From Candidatus Proelusimicrobium bovinum (GTDB lineage: Bacteria; Elusimicrobiota; Elusimicrobia; Elusimicrobiales; Elusimicrobiaceae): a stretch of DNA of 64,000 nt. The stretch is taken from contig CADAXZ010000002.1 of the NCBI GenBank assembly GCA_902791965.1, forward strand, positions 1 through 64,000, in the 5' to 3' direction. The translations under genes were made by a program, and so were the position numbers. The notes beneath the pieces were generated by a model that was given only the letters and a program-made list of their open reading frames with translations, was not told the DNA's origin and ran no database searches. This document shows positions 27,632 to 35,374 of the stretch, piece after piece (position 1 is the stretch's first letter; each line of letters starts with the position of its first letter).

Positions 27632-27865
27632 AAGTTTCGCGCCTTGAGCGCGCCTTACTTTTCTCACTCACAGAAAAGTAAGCAAAAGGCTATGGCTCAA
27701 GGCAAGTAAAATTTGATTTTGTATTATTTGCGGGCAACTCACAAAAAATTAGCAAAAACAATAAAGAACGCTAATAATTTTTTGCTCGGACAAAGCCCGC
27801 AAAACTTAATAAAAAATCTCCAAATTTTAACGACCTTGCATATCGCCAAAACAACAACTGCTACA
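27632..27865 (-). repeat. Dispersed intergenic repeat, copy B (inverted)
   Basis: The reverse strand matches the central portion of copy A. Matching elements are the GTTAAAATTTGGAGATTTTT block, GTCCGAGCAAAAAATTATTA, one copy only of the 16-base unit that is tandemly doubled in copy A, the GTAAG/CTTAC stem-loop (27654-27682) and GGCGCGCTCAAGGCGCGAAAC. The stem arms are conserved but the loop differs (seven bases, CACTCAC on the plus strand). The terminal palindrome and -10 box present in copies A and C are absent. The frame here of about 69 codons is repeat DNA, not a gene. Confidence 0.8.
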
Positions 27866-27989
27866 AAAATATCCTTACCGCATATTTTAAGCGGGAAACT
27901 CTACCTATTTATCATACTGTAGAATATGAGGAAATACCTTATAAAAATTCTATGCTATAACATGATTTATACAATTTTACTTATCAAAG

Positions 27990-28019
27990 TTTAAAACCTG
28001 TAAAAAAATGCTATATTAT
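27990..28019 (+). promoter_or_regulatory. Candidate promoter for the structured RNA
   Basis: TTTAAA at 27990-27995 and overlapping -10-like hexamers TATATT (28012) and TATTAT (28014) have 16-18 base spacing. A start near 28025 would include every helix described for the downstream RNA. The match to consensus is moderate only. Confidence 0.35.
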
Positions 28020-28024
28020 AGTTA

Positions 28025-28350
28025 ATTATTGCAAAATACTTGTTTTTAATTACTTAAACCCGCAATAACAAGCGGTAAACTTAATAATAAAGGAGTTTTG
28101 TTTTACCCGCAGGTTTAAAATTTAACCTGTTTACAATTTAATACTGTTTTTGGACTCCCGAAAGGGAAGAATTTTTGAGAAATCAAAAATATCTACCACA
28201 CCAAAAACAGCCGATTTAAAGCATAAGACGAAAGGAAGTCATGAGCCTTTTGTTTTATGCTTAATGTTTCTTGCCGCTGAAAGGCGGCAAGAACTACGGC
28301 TGTCTTATTTGGGTCTGTGGTAGATCTCAAATACGGCAGCCGTTTTTTTA
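28025..28350 (+). ncRNA. Putative structured RNA with pseudoknotted terminator, unknown family
   Basis: No gene fits this gap, but it folds extensively. P1 is a perfect 10-bp helix, 28144-28153 with 28201-28210, enclosing two GAAA-capped hairpins: 28056+100-28167 (TCCC GAAA GGGA, starting at 28156) and an 8-bp one at 28171-28190. P2 is 17 continuous pairs (two G-U), 28219-28235 with 28246-28262, with a 10-base loop. P3 is 10 pairs, 28268-28277 with 28284-28293, capped by a GAAA-like loop. P4 is the terminator hairpin at 28296-28343. The linker ATCTACCACA at 28191-28200 is exactly complementary to TGTGGTAGAT at 28316-28325 in the P4 loop, giving a 10-bp pseudoknot. Weaker helices lie at 28072-28129. 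I see no tRNA-like arm (tmRNA), RNase P core or SRP tetraloop helix, so the family is unknown. It could be a free RNA or a leader controlling the next gene. Confidence 0.65.
28296..28350 (+). terminator. Intrinsic terminator at the 3' end of the structured RNA
   Basis: ACGGCTG/CAGCCGT forms the outer stem and ATTTGGG/CTCAAAT (one G-U) the inner stem, followed by seven T at 28343-28349. Its 12-base loop contains the entire pseudoknot partner TGTGGTAGAT. The gene downstream starts at 28472, so this could be either an end or an attenuator. Confidence 0.8.
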
Positions 28351-28471
28351 TTGGATTTTTGGCGGGAAAACCGCTTTATCAGACGGTAAAACCGATTTAA
28401 AAAGTTCTGCGACAATATGCCGGCGCAGGTCTTTTATAAACTATAAAAAACACTAAAAAGGAGATTAAATT

Positions 28472-28840
28472 ATGGCACTAATTAAATGTAAAGAATGCGG
28501 AAAGCAATTTTCCGATATGGCGGAAGCCTGCCCTAACTGCGGATATAACCCGACGAGGGCAAAAGATAAGGCATTAGGGCTTAAACCCAAAGGTGAACGC
28601 AAGAGCAAGGCTGTTGCCCTTCTACTTACATTTTTCCTGTTTTGGGCGGGCGGCGACCACTTTTATTTAGGCAATATCGGCACAGGGGTAATCGTACTTA
28701 TAGCCAGCGGTATCAGCGTGGTTATAGGGTTATATGAGTTTGTGTTATTCGGTGTGGCTTTAATTGCCTGTATTAACTTTCTGCGCATTGCCTGTATGAG
28801 CAGCGCAGATTTTGACCAAACCTACAACAAGGAGAAATAA
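28472..28840 (+). CDS. Zinc-ribbon and TM2-domain membrane protein
   Basis: A 122-residue protein with an N-terminal zinc ribbon (CKECGKQF then CPNCGYNP, four cysteines within residues 6-27), a short basic linker (RKSKAVA) and a TM2-type hydrophobic module of two to three helices containing FWAGGDHFYLGNIGTGVI, a variant of the GxxGxHRFYLG element. Such proteins are common in gut bacteria and their function is unknown. The GGAG binding site at 28459 is strong. The leader between the RNA terminator and the start (about 120 bases) contains small GC hairpins. It shares a transcript with the next gene (AAGGAG, 2-base gap). Confidence 0.8.
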   Translation: MALIKCKECGKQFSDMAEACPNCGYNPTRAKDKALGLKPKGERKSKAVALLLTFFLFWAGGDHFYLGNIGTGVIVLIASGISVVIGLYEFVLFGVALIACINFLRIACMSSADFDQTYNKEK

Positions 28841-28842
28841 AA

Positions 28843-29604
28843 ATGAAGAAATTATTTATATTATTATCATTATTATCATTGCACTGTTTTTGCTTTGCCC
28901 AAAAATGCACTAAAACAAATATTGATTTTGGAAGATATACTTATGAAGGATGTGATACCATTGATATTGTTTTCCCAGTTGTTAAGGTGTGCTCTGAAGA
29001 GATTCAAAACTATTTAGAACAAGAAGTTTGGCTACCATCTGATACATTTGAATTTAGTATATTATTTAAAAGAACTGAACTTTGTACACCATATTCTCAA
29101 TACTGTGAACACTTAAGAAATGCAAAACTTCATACAGGATACCTTGAACTTACTAAAAATCCAAAATTAATCAAAACATTTCGTAAAATAAAACTTAATC
29201 AAACGGTAGAATTATGTAAAATAACATCTACTAATTTAGAATCTTCTATTCCGTTAGGCCCTGTCTTTATTAAAGAAACTTTCCCTGAAGAAGTTAATAT
29301 TTCTTTATTATGTAGAAAAGAAGATTACAATAAGATTAAGTGCTCACTAAAAAATAATAATGGGGAAGAAATCGATGGCATTATACTAAAAGCATCTATC
29401 GATAATTTTGATATTCTTAATAAATATATTACAAAAGAAGCAGAAAAAGAATCTGCGGAATTAGAAAAAACAATAAAACTAATCAAAAAAGAATGTCCTG
29501 ATCTATATCATAAAATTTCAATAGAACCATATAATAGAAATGCAATAAATAGATTCCAAGAACTTGCATGTGATCTCTATCACGATTTTTGGTTAAAAAA
29601 ATAA
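28843..29604 (+). CDS. Unknown exported protein
   Basis: A 253-residue protein with a clear signal peptide (MKKLFILLSLLSLHCFCFAQ, cleavage after FAQ). The mature part has eight or more scattered cysteines (CTKTN, YEGCDTI, VCSEE, ELCTPYSQYC) and no motif I can name. A helical charged region (KEAEKESAELEKTIKLIKK) lies near the C-terminus. Base composition is lower in G+C than the flanking genes and codon choice differs (more TCT, CCA, GCA), suggesting different ancestry or weak expression. It sits two bases after the TM2 gene with a good AAGGAG site. Confidence 0.6.
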   Translation: MKKLFILLSLLSLHCFCFAQKCTKTNIDFGRYTYEGCDTIDIVFPVVKVCSEEIQNYLEQEVWLPSDTFEFSILFKRTELCTPYSQYCEHLRNAKLHTGYLELTKNPKLIKTFRKIKLNQTVELCKITSTNLESSIPLGPVFIKETFPEEVNISLLCRKEDYNKIKCSLKNNNGEEIDGIILKASIDNFDILNKYITKEAEKESAELEKTIKLIKKECPDLYHKISIEPYNRNAINRFQELACDLYHDFWLKK

Positions 29605-29651
29605 TCATAGGAATAGTTTATCTAAACATATATATCAAATGGAGAAAGTAA

Positions 29652-30605
29652 ATGAAAAAAGTTATAGCATTATTTTTATTTATAAATATTTCTTGTTTTT
29701 GTAGTGGAATGGTAGCATTACAACGCCAAAGTACACAAAAACTAAATAAAATAGTAAAAGAAGGCAATGAAATTTATTACAATGCAGAAACCGGACATAC
29801 ACAAGATGTAAAAATGTTTATTCAAGATGGAATGTATGCAGAGATACAAATACCTTTGGAGTTTAGCGAAGATATTGAGGAAACACCAAAAGAACTGCCA
29901 GAAAAGACACAATTAGTTTTAGAAAGAACAAACTTACTAAAGATGCCAAGTTGTTCAAATTGCTATATAGATAATATAAAAGTAAATGTGAAATATAAGG
30001 ATAAAAATGGAATTATGACAGATAAATCCGATATCTATGCAGGATATGTAAAGATAAACATAAAATATAAGGGAAAAGATATACAACCTAAGCAATATTA
30101 TTTTAGGATTATGAAGCATTGGAAAGACGGCATTGATACTTTGCCAGCCATGCTCACACTTCTTCCTGAAGATATCGAAGAAGTAAGGAAAGCCGGCATT
30201 GATACTCTATTTGAAGTAAACCCGACATCAAACTATATAACTGTAGAATGCAATAAGAAATCTTGTCTTGTATATGATGATGACAAAAATATAGTAAATA
30301 AAATATCCGTATTTAAAAAAGTATCTTTTAATAAGAGTAAACTAAAAGAGTTATTCGCAGAAGAAAAACAGGCAAAAATAGAGGCAAAGCGGAAAGAACA
30401 GGAAGAAATAAAGCGGAAAGCACAAGAAGAAAAAATAAAAAAACGCCAACACAGAATACAACAAGAAAAATGTGTTCCTGCCATTTATATTTTACATCAA
30501 GCCAATTATGTATATGTTGACCCTTTCCTGCAAAAACAGGCGACCGATACTTTTGTACAATATAACTGTGATGTGATTGCCCGCGAAATTTTTGTAGGTT
30601 ATTAA
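29652..30605 (+). CDS. Unknown exported protein with coiled-coil near the C-terminus
   Basis: A 317-residue protein with a signal peptide (MKKVIALFLFINISCFCSG). The middle part is beta-strand-like (YAEIQIPLEFSED, KVNVKYKDKNG, KINIKYKGKDI) with a cysteine pair (SCSNC). From about residue 240 there is a strongly charged helix of Glu/Lys repeats (EAKRKEQEEIKRKAQEEK), then a short globular end (YVYVDPFLQKQATDTFVQYN). I do not recognise a family. Like its upstream neighbour it is relatively A+T-rich, and a GGAG site lies about 7 bases before the start. The two may be co-transcribed. Confidence 0.55.
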   Translation: MKKVIALFLFINISCFCSGMVALQRQSTQKLNKIVKEGNEIYYNAETGHTQDVKMFIQDGMYAEIQIPLEFSEDIEETPKELPEKTQLVLERTNLLKMPSCSNCYIDNIKVNVKYKDKNGIMTDKSDIYAGYVKINIKYKGKDIQPKQYYFRIMKHWKDGIDTLPAMLTLLPEDIEEVRKAGIDTLFEVNPTSNYITVECNKKSCLVYDDDKNIVNKISVFKKVSFNKSKLKELFAEEKQAKIEAKRKEQEEIKRKAQEEKIKKRQHRIQQEKCVPAIYILHQANYVYVDPFLQKQATDTFVQYNCDVIAREIFVGY

Positions 30606-30617
30606 CAACTTTTCCTT

Positions 30618-31097
30618 TTACTCCTGTTCCAAACATAACGGGGCGAGGGTAAAAGGGATTATTTTTGAAAGGTCTTCCAATGATACTTCCACCTGAAAAC
30701 CGCGCTTGCCGCCGCTAAATATTATCGTCTTGAAAGCGGATGAACTTTCGTCAATAAAAGTAGGGAAAAACTTCTTCATCCCGATAGGCGAACAACCACC
30801 GTGGACATATCCCGTAAGCGGTAAAAGTTCTTTGGATTTTAACATCTCTACGGATTTTTCCCCGCAGGCTTTGGCGGCTTTTTTAAGGTCAAGTTCTTCT
30901 TCCACAGGTACTAAAAACACATAGGGCTTGCGGCTTTTGCCCAAAGTTACCAAAGTTTTAAAAACCTGCTTTGGGTTTTGGCCTAAAGCCGCGGCAACTT
31001 CCGCGCCGCTTACGGCTTTTTCAGCGTCGTAAGTATATTGGTTGCAAGGTACTTTGGCGCGCTGTAAAACACGCATTACATTTGTTTTGTGTTCCAT
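30618..31097 (-). CDS. ybaK: YbaK/EbsC-family Cys-tRNA(Pro) deacylase
   Basis: This about 159-residue protein belongs to the YbaK/EbsC trans-editing family that removes cysteine or similar residues mischarged on tRNA-Pro. Family marks: EHKTNVMRVLQRAKVPCNQY at the N-terminus, the catalytic-pocket lysine in QVFKTLVT, and GYVHGGCSPIGMKKFFPTFID. I chose the ATG at 31097, 14 codons inside the longest frame, since it sits directly after the stop of the EamA gene; upstream residues lie inside that gene. It is translated with the EamA gene as a two-gene operon. Confidence 0.9.
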   Translation of the reverse strand: MEHKTNVMRVLQRAKVPCNQYTYDAEKAVSGAEVAAALGQNPKQVFKTLVTLGKSRKPYVFLVPVEEELDLKKAAKACGEKSVEMLKSKELLPLTGYVHGGCSPIGMKKFFPTFIDESSSAFKTIIFSGGKRGFQVEVSLEDLSKIIPFTLAPLCLEQE

Positions 31098-31098
31098 A

Positions 31099-32019
31099 TT
31101 ATTTGGCGGCTTTGGTAATACTTCCTTTGGGGTTATCAAATTGTATCAGCACCAAACTTACTATAATTATGCACATACCGATAACTTCGTATTTGGTAGG
31201 CACGGTATGCTTAAACAAAAAATCCGTACCCACGGCAATAAACGGCACAAGATAAGTTGCCATACTCGCTTTTAAAGCCCCCCACTCGTCAATAAGTTTT
31301 ACAAGCAGCAAAAGCGCCGCCGCGGAAGAAAATAAAGCCACATAAACAATAGAAAAAACCGCCTTACAGGAAAACGCACTGTTTAAATCGGGCATAGGCT
31401 CGCCGGAAAGCAAAACCACAAAAAACAAAAATATCATACTGAAAAAATATTGGTGGAACACATTTTGCGCCATCGTCATTTTGTTTATCATAATGTACTT
31501 GATAAGTACATTACCCAAAGCATAACAAAACGCCATCATCAGCAAAGAAAGGCTGCCGTAAAGTGCCATTTTACCCATATCTGCGGAAACATAAGCCTTA
31601 ATTGCGGGCTGGCATACGCACATTATGCCGATAAACCCTATAAGTACGCCAATGGCTTTGCGCCAAGTAAAGGCATCCTGCCCTTTGATAGTCAAAGCAG
31701 CAATAATAAATACAAAAAGCGGCGTTGTACTGTTAAAGATACCGCTTGTACCTGCGGGGATATACTGCTGCCCCCAATAAAGGAAAACAAACGGCACGCC
31801 CATAATCAGCATACCCGCAAGCCAAGGCCGCCAAGCCTCTTTACGGGGCAGATAGAAAGATTTTTTTGCTGTCAAAAACCAAGCGGTAAAAAACACAAAG
31901 CCGATAAACACTCTTAAAAAAGCCGAAAGATACGGCCCGTACACATCTATTGTATATTGGTTGGCGGTATAGGATGTGCCCCACGCCAAAGCAAGCAGGA
32001 TAAAGTAAATAATATTCAT
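31099..32019 (-). CDS. EamA-family (DMT) transporter
   Basis: A 306-residue inner-membrane protein with ten hydrophobic segments arranged as two five-helix EamA repeats. The first repeat opens MNIIYFILLALAWGTSYTANQY, with the family's WGTSY motif, and the second has the PAGTSGIFNSTTPLFVF glycine-rich element. Substrates of this superfamily include metabolites and amino acids; this member's cannot be told. An AAAGGAA site precedes the start. The adjacent upstream DNA is repeat copy C. Confidence 0.9.
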   Translation of the reverse strand: MNIIYFILLALAWGTSYTANQYTIDVYGPYLSAFLRVFIGFVFFTAWFLTAKKSFYLPRKEAWRPWLAGMLIMGVPFVFLYWGQQYIPAGTSGIFNSTTPLFVFIIAALTIKGQDAFTWRKAIGVLIGFIGIMCVCQPAIKAYVSADMGKMALYGSLSLLMMAFCYALGNVLIKYIMINKMTMAQNVFHQYFFSMIFLFFVVLLSGEPMPDLNSAFSCKAVFSIVYVALFSSAAALLLLVKLIDEWGALKASMATYLVPFIAVGTDFLFKHTVPTKYEVIGMCIIIVSLVLIQFDNPKGSITKAAK

Positions 32020-32051
32020 AAATATTCCTTTTTTATAAATGATTTTAAATA

Positions 32052-32241
32052 TATAATTATTATATGTAAAACCTATAACGGTTGTTTGCCGTTTTTTGGC
32101 GACATCGCCGACGCTGTTAAAATTTGGAGATTTTTTGTTTAGTTTTGCGGGTTTTGTCCGAGCAAAAAATTATTTATTATAAAACAGTTAAAAATTTTTA
32201 ACGCTTTTGTATTTTTACAAAAGCCATATAATAATTATATG
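32052..32241 (+). repeat. Dispersed intergenic repeat, copy C (internally deleted)
   Basis: This matches the two ends of copy A in the same orientation: CTATAACGGTTGTTTGCCGT through GTCCGAGCAAAAAATTATT, then directly TATTATAAAA and the terminal palindrome with -10 box. About 160 bases present in the middle of copy A are missing. The join falls at a short TTATT shared by both sides in copy A, consistent with a microhomology deletion. The repeat ends within a few bases of the next gene's start codon. Confidence 0.85.
32203..32232 (+). promoter_or_regulatory. Repeat-borne palindrome and -10 box for the DUF4097-like gene
   Basis: GCTTTTGTA (32203-32211) and TACAAAAGC (32216-32224) form a perfect inverted repeat, followed by CA and TATAAT (32227-32232). 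The ATG is at 32239, six bases after the -10 box and with no binding site, so the repeat end seems to supply a promoter and a leaderless start. Confidence 0.55.
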
Positions 32242-33042
32242 ATAAAAAGATTTATCTTTACAGTTTTTACCTTTCTTTCCGTCTGTTCTTTTTTGTTCGC
32301 GGCGGAAAGCACTAAAAATTTTGCGGCGGATTCTTATACAGATATTTTCCTGTCAACACAAAAAGCAGATATTACTATTACCCCCGACGACGGCACTACA
32401 AGTTCCGTCAGTTGGCAACAAAAACTGTGTTCTATGGTATTAACCCGCCCCAGCGAAGGTATTATAGAAATTTCCGTAAATCCGCAAAAGCAAAATTCCC
32501 TTATAAAAAAATTACTTATGATACCGCGCTCGCGCTGTAAAATAAAACTGCGCTTGGCTAATGATAAAAATATTTACGCATCTTCCCAGACGGGCGATAT
32601 AAGGCTTTTTGATATTTCGCCTAAAAACGGGCGCGCTTACAGCGCACAGGGTGTTGTGGAAACGACATCAGTAGGCGGCACTTTTACGGCCGAAACTTTA
32701 ACCGATAAAATAAACATCCGCAATTTTAAAGGCAGTGATTTAACCCTTAAAACCGTCAGCGGTACTATAAACGCTTACGGCAATGCGGAAGATGTTTCCG
32801 TATTAAATACCAGCGGCAATTCAAAACTAAACTTAAATGCCGATACGCTTATGTTTTATTCCTCGCAGGGCAATTTAAGCGCGAAATGGGAAATTTTACC
32901 CCCGCAAGGGCTTAATATTTTAGCGCATTCATTTTCCGGCAATATAAAAATTTATTTACCGAAAATGAGCGAAGAATATAAAAATAAAAGTAAAATAGAG
33001 TTAAAGAGTTTTTACGGAGTATACGAAACAGAAGAAAAATAA
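32239..33042 (+). CDS. Exported DUF4097-like beta-repeat protein
   Basis: A 267-residue protein with a signal peptide (ending SFLFAAE). The mature part has repeated short strands of the kind seen in DUF4097 proteins: NIYASSQTGDIRLFDI, AETLTDKINIRNFKGSDLTLK, TVSGTINAYGNAEDVSVLN, which suggest a beta-helix or beta-solenoid. Members are often linked to envelope stress or regulators. It begins at the end of repeat copy C, from which its promoter and start seem to derive. Confidence 0.65.
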   Translation: MIKRFIFTVFTFLSVCSFLFAAESTKNFAADSYTDIFLSTQKADITITPDDGTTSSVSWQQKLCSMVLTRPSEGIIEISVNPQKQNSLIKKLLMIPRSRCKIKLRLANDKNIYASSQTGDIRLFDISPKNGRAYSAQGVVETTSVGGTFTAETLTDKINIRNFKGSDLTLKTVSGTINAYGNAEDVSVLNTSGNSKLNLNADTLMFYSSQGNLSAKWEILPPQGLNILAHSFSGNIKIYLPKMSEEYKNKSKIELKSFYGVYETEEK

Positions 33043-33128
33043 ACCCTGCCGTTTAGGGTAAAATAAATTTTAATGCGGCAGCCTGCCCGCGTTTTACTTG
33101 TTTTAAGCAGACAAAGGAGATTATTTTT

Positions 33129-34166
33129 ATGAAAGCAATATGCAAGACTAAGCCGGCCTTCGGCGCGGAATATATAGATGCTGATATACCGCAAATTAAA
33201 AGCGACGAACTGCTTATTAAAATACACGCCGCTTCTATCTGCGGGAGCGATTTGCCTATATATGCCTATACATCCTGGTCGGCAAAGAGAATGCCCATCC
33301 CGTTTATCTTCGGGCACGAACTTTGCGGCGAAGTTGTGGAAATAGGCGATAAAGCAAAAGGCTTTAATAAAGGCGATTTTGTATCTGTAGAATCCCATAT
33401 TTTTTGCGGACTTTGCTACCAATGCCGCAATAACCAGCGCCATGTCTGTTCCAATTTAAAAATTTTAGGTATTGATGTTCAGGGCGGCTTTGCAGAATAT
33501 GCCGCAATCCCTGCGCGCTGTGCGTGGAAACATACTGATAACTCCTGCAAGGATATAGGCTCTATAATGGAGCCTTTGGGCAATGCCGTTTTTGCTACAC
33601 TTACGGAAGATATTATCGGTAAAACCGTTTTGGTTTCCGGCTGCGGGCCGCAAGGCCTTTTTGCCGTGCAGATTGCCAAAGCCTGCGGTGCGGCAAAAGT
33701 TATTGCTTTGGAAACTTCCGCCTACCGCCAAAATTTGGCGCAAACTATGGGTGCAGATGTAGTATTTAATCCTATGGACAATGATATTTTGCATAAAGTT
33801 ATTAAAGCGGGCGGAGAAAAATCCGGCATTGATATTGTTATTGAAATGTCGGGCAATTCTTCCGCAATCAATCTTGCGTTGGAAGCCGTCAAACCCGCCG
33901 GAAGAATGATATGCTTCGGCCTGCCTAAAGAAAATATCAGCATTGATTATGCAAACAAAATTGTCTTTAAAGCCGTAAGGCTGCAAGGCATTGCGGGGAG
34001 GGAAATTTTCCGCAGTTGGTACAAAATGGACAGCCTTTTAAAGAGCGGTGCAATCAATCCGCGCCCTGTAATAACGCATAAATTTGCTATGAAAGATTTT
34101 GCCAAAGCGTTTGAAATCGCTATGGACCCTAAAAAAGAATGCGGTAAGATTTTGCTCATTCCGTAA
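33129..34166 (+). CDS. tdh: Zinc-dependent alcohol dehydrogenase, probable L-threonine 3-dehydrogenase
   Basis: A 345-residue medium-chain dehydrogenase. The catalytic zinc site is visible (SICGSDLP, then GHELCGEVVEIG), as are the structural zinc cysteines (CGLCYQCRNNQRHVC) and the nucleotide-binding GCGPQGLFAVQIAKACGA. Immediately downstream is kbl, whose product cleaves 2-amino-3-ketobutyrate, the product of threonine dehydrogenase. The pairing makes Tdh the best reading: threonine plus NAD+ to 2-amino-3-ketobutyrate, in the cytoplasm. The AAAGGAG site before the start is good. Confidence 0.9.
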   Translation: MKAICKTKPAFGAEYIDADIPQIKSDELLIKIHAASICGSDLPIYAYTSWSAKRMPIPFIFGHELCGEVVEIGDKAKGFNKGDFVSVESHIFCGLCYQCRNNQRHVCSNLKILGIDVQGGFAEYAAIPARCAWKHTDNSCKDIGSIMEPLGNAVFATLTEDIIGKTVLVSGCGPQGLFAVQIAKACGAAKVIALETSAYRQNLAQTMGADVVFNPMDNDILHKVIKAGGEKSGIDIVIEMSGNSSAINLALEAVKPAGRMICFGLPKENISIDYANKIVFKAVRLQGIAGREIFRSWYKMDSLLKSGAINPRPVITHKFAMKDFAKAFEIAMDPKKECGKILLIP

Positions 34167-34189
34167 TTTATAATTAAGGAGATTTAAAA

Positions 34190-35374
34190 ATGGATAAAAT
34201 GAAATTTCTGCAAGATGAAATAGCCCAACTTAAAGCCGAAAACCGCTTTATACAGCCAAATGTTCTGCAAAGCGCGCAAGCACCCGTTTGCATTATTGAC
34301 GGCAAGGAAGTTATCAATTTAACATCCAACAATTACCTTTGTATGACTACCCACCCCAAAGTAATTAAAGCCGCAGTTGAAGCAACAGAAAAATACGGTA
34401 TAGGCACAGCCGCCGTAAGAACAATAATAGGCACTACATCCCTGCACGAGGAACTTGAAAGACGCCTTGCGGAATTTAAAGGAACGGAAGATTCCATAGT
34501 AATACAATCAGGTTTTACATCCAATACGGCTACCTGCCAAAGTTTGATGACCAGCCCCGAAGATGTTTTAATCTCCGACGAATTAAACCACGCTTCAATT
34601 ATTGACGGCGGCAGACTTGCCAAAGCCAAAAAGAAGATTTACCGCCATAACGATATGGCACATTTAAAAGAAATTTTGGAAAGCCCCGAAGTCCGCTCCG
34701 CCCGCAGGAAACTTTTGGTAACCGACGGGGTTTTCAGTATGGACGGAGATATTTGCAAACTGCCGGAAATTGTGGAACTCTGCAATAAACACGATGTTAT
34801 AACTATGGTTGACGATGCCCACGCAAGCGGCGTAATCGGGCCGCAGGGAAGGGGTACTGTTGCGCACTTCGGCCTTAAAGGCAAAGTGGATATACAGATA
34901 GGTACGCTTTCAAAAGCGTTTGCCACTATCGGCGGATATGTAGCCGGCAGCCATAATTTAAAGCAATATATGCAATCTGTGGCAAGGCCGTTTTTATTTT
35001 CAAGTTCCCACCCGCCAGCCGTAGTTGCAACCTGCCTTGCAGGGCTTGATGTAATTTATAATGAGCCGCAAAGACTTCAAAAACTTTGGGATAATACCAA
35101 ATTTTTTAAGGAAGAACTTAAAAAAGCAGGGTTTAATACCGGCTCATCTCAAACACCTATTACACCCGTTATGGTAGGCGACACGCAAAAAGCCAAACAG
35201 TTAAGCCAAATGCTTTTTGAAGAAGGCGTTTTTGCCCTTTCAATCGGTTTCCCTACCGTTGCAAAAGGCAAAGAAAGATTGCGCACCATTGTTACTGCCG
35301 GACACGAAATTAAAGACCTTGAAAAAGCAGCCGCGGCATTTAAAAAATGCGCAAAGGCCTTGGGTATAATATAA
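34190..35374 (+). CDS. kbl: Glycine C-acetyltransferase (2-amino-3-ketobutyrate CoA ligase)
   Basis: A 394-residue PLP enzyme of the alpha-oxoamine synthase family that converts 2-amino-3-ketobutyrate and CoA to glycine and acetyl-CoA. Visible elements: NLTSNNYLCMTTHPKVI, GTAAVRTIIGTTSLHEELE, the PLP region VDDAHASGVIG and the lysine-bearing IGTLSKAFATIGGYVAG. With tdh it completes threonine catabolism to glycine. Its stop overlaps the next start by one base, linking it to the zinc-transporter genes. Confidence 0.93.
   Translation: MDKMKFLQDEIAQLKAENRFIQPNVLQSAQAPVCIIDGKEVINLTSNNYLCMTTHPKVIKAAVEATEKYGIGTAAVRTIIGTTSLHEELERRLAEFKGTEDSIVIQSGFTSNTATCQSLMTSPEDVLISDELNHASIIDGGRLAKAKKKIYRHNDMAHLKEILESPEVRSARRKLLVTDGVFSMDGDICKLPEIVELCNKHDVITMVDDAHASGVIGPQGRGTVAHFGLKGKVDIQIGTLSKAFATIGGYVAGSHNLKQYMQSVARPFLFSSSHPPAVVATCLAGLDVIYNEPQRLQKLWDNTKFFKEELKKAGFNTGSSQTPITPVMVGDTQKAKQLSQMLFEEGVFALSIGFPTVAKGKERLRTIVTAGHEIKDLEKAAAAFKKCAKALGII

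Noticed and set aside
27713-27922. Open frame of 69 codons inside repeat copy B.
   Set aside because: It follows the repeat sequence, has no binding site, and the same DNA in the other copies is not kept open in this frame.
28025-28350. Known RNAs: tmRNA, RNase P RNA, SRP RNA.
   Set aside because: No tRNA-like T arm or terminal CCA region, no RNase P conserved cores, and no SRP GGAAGCAG helix were seen. A cmsearch against Rfam would settle this.
28271-28456. Open frame of 61 codons across the structured RNA and its terminator.
   Set aside because: It runs through two strong hairpins and the T run of the terminator. Base pairing explains the sequence better than coding.
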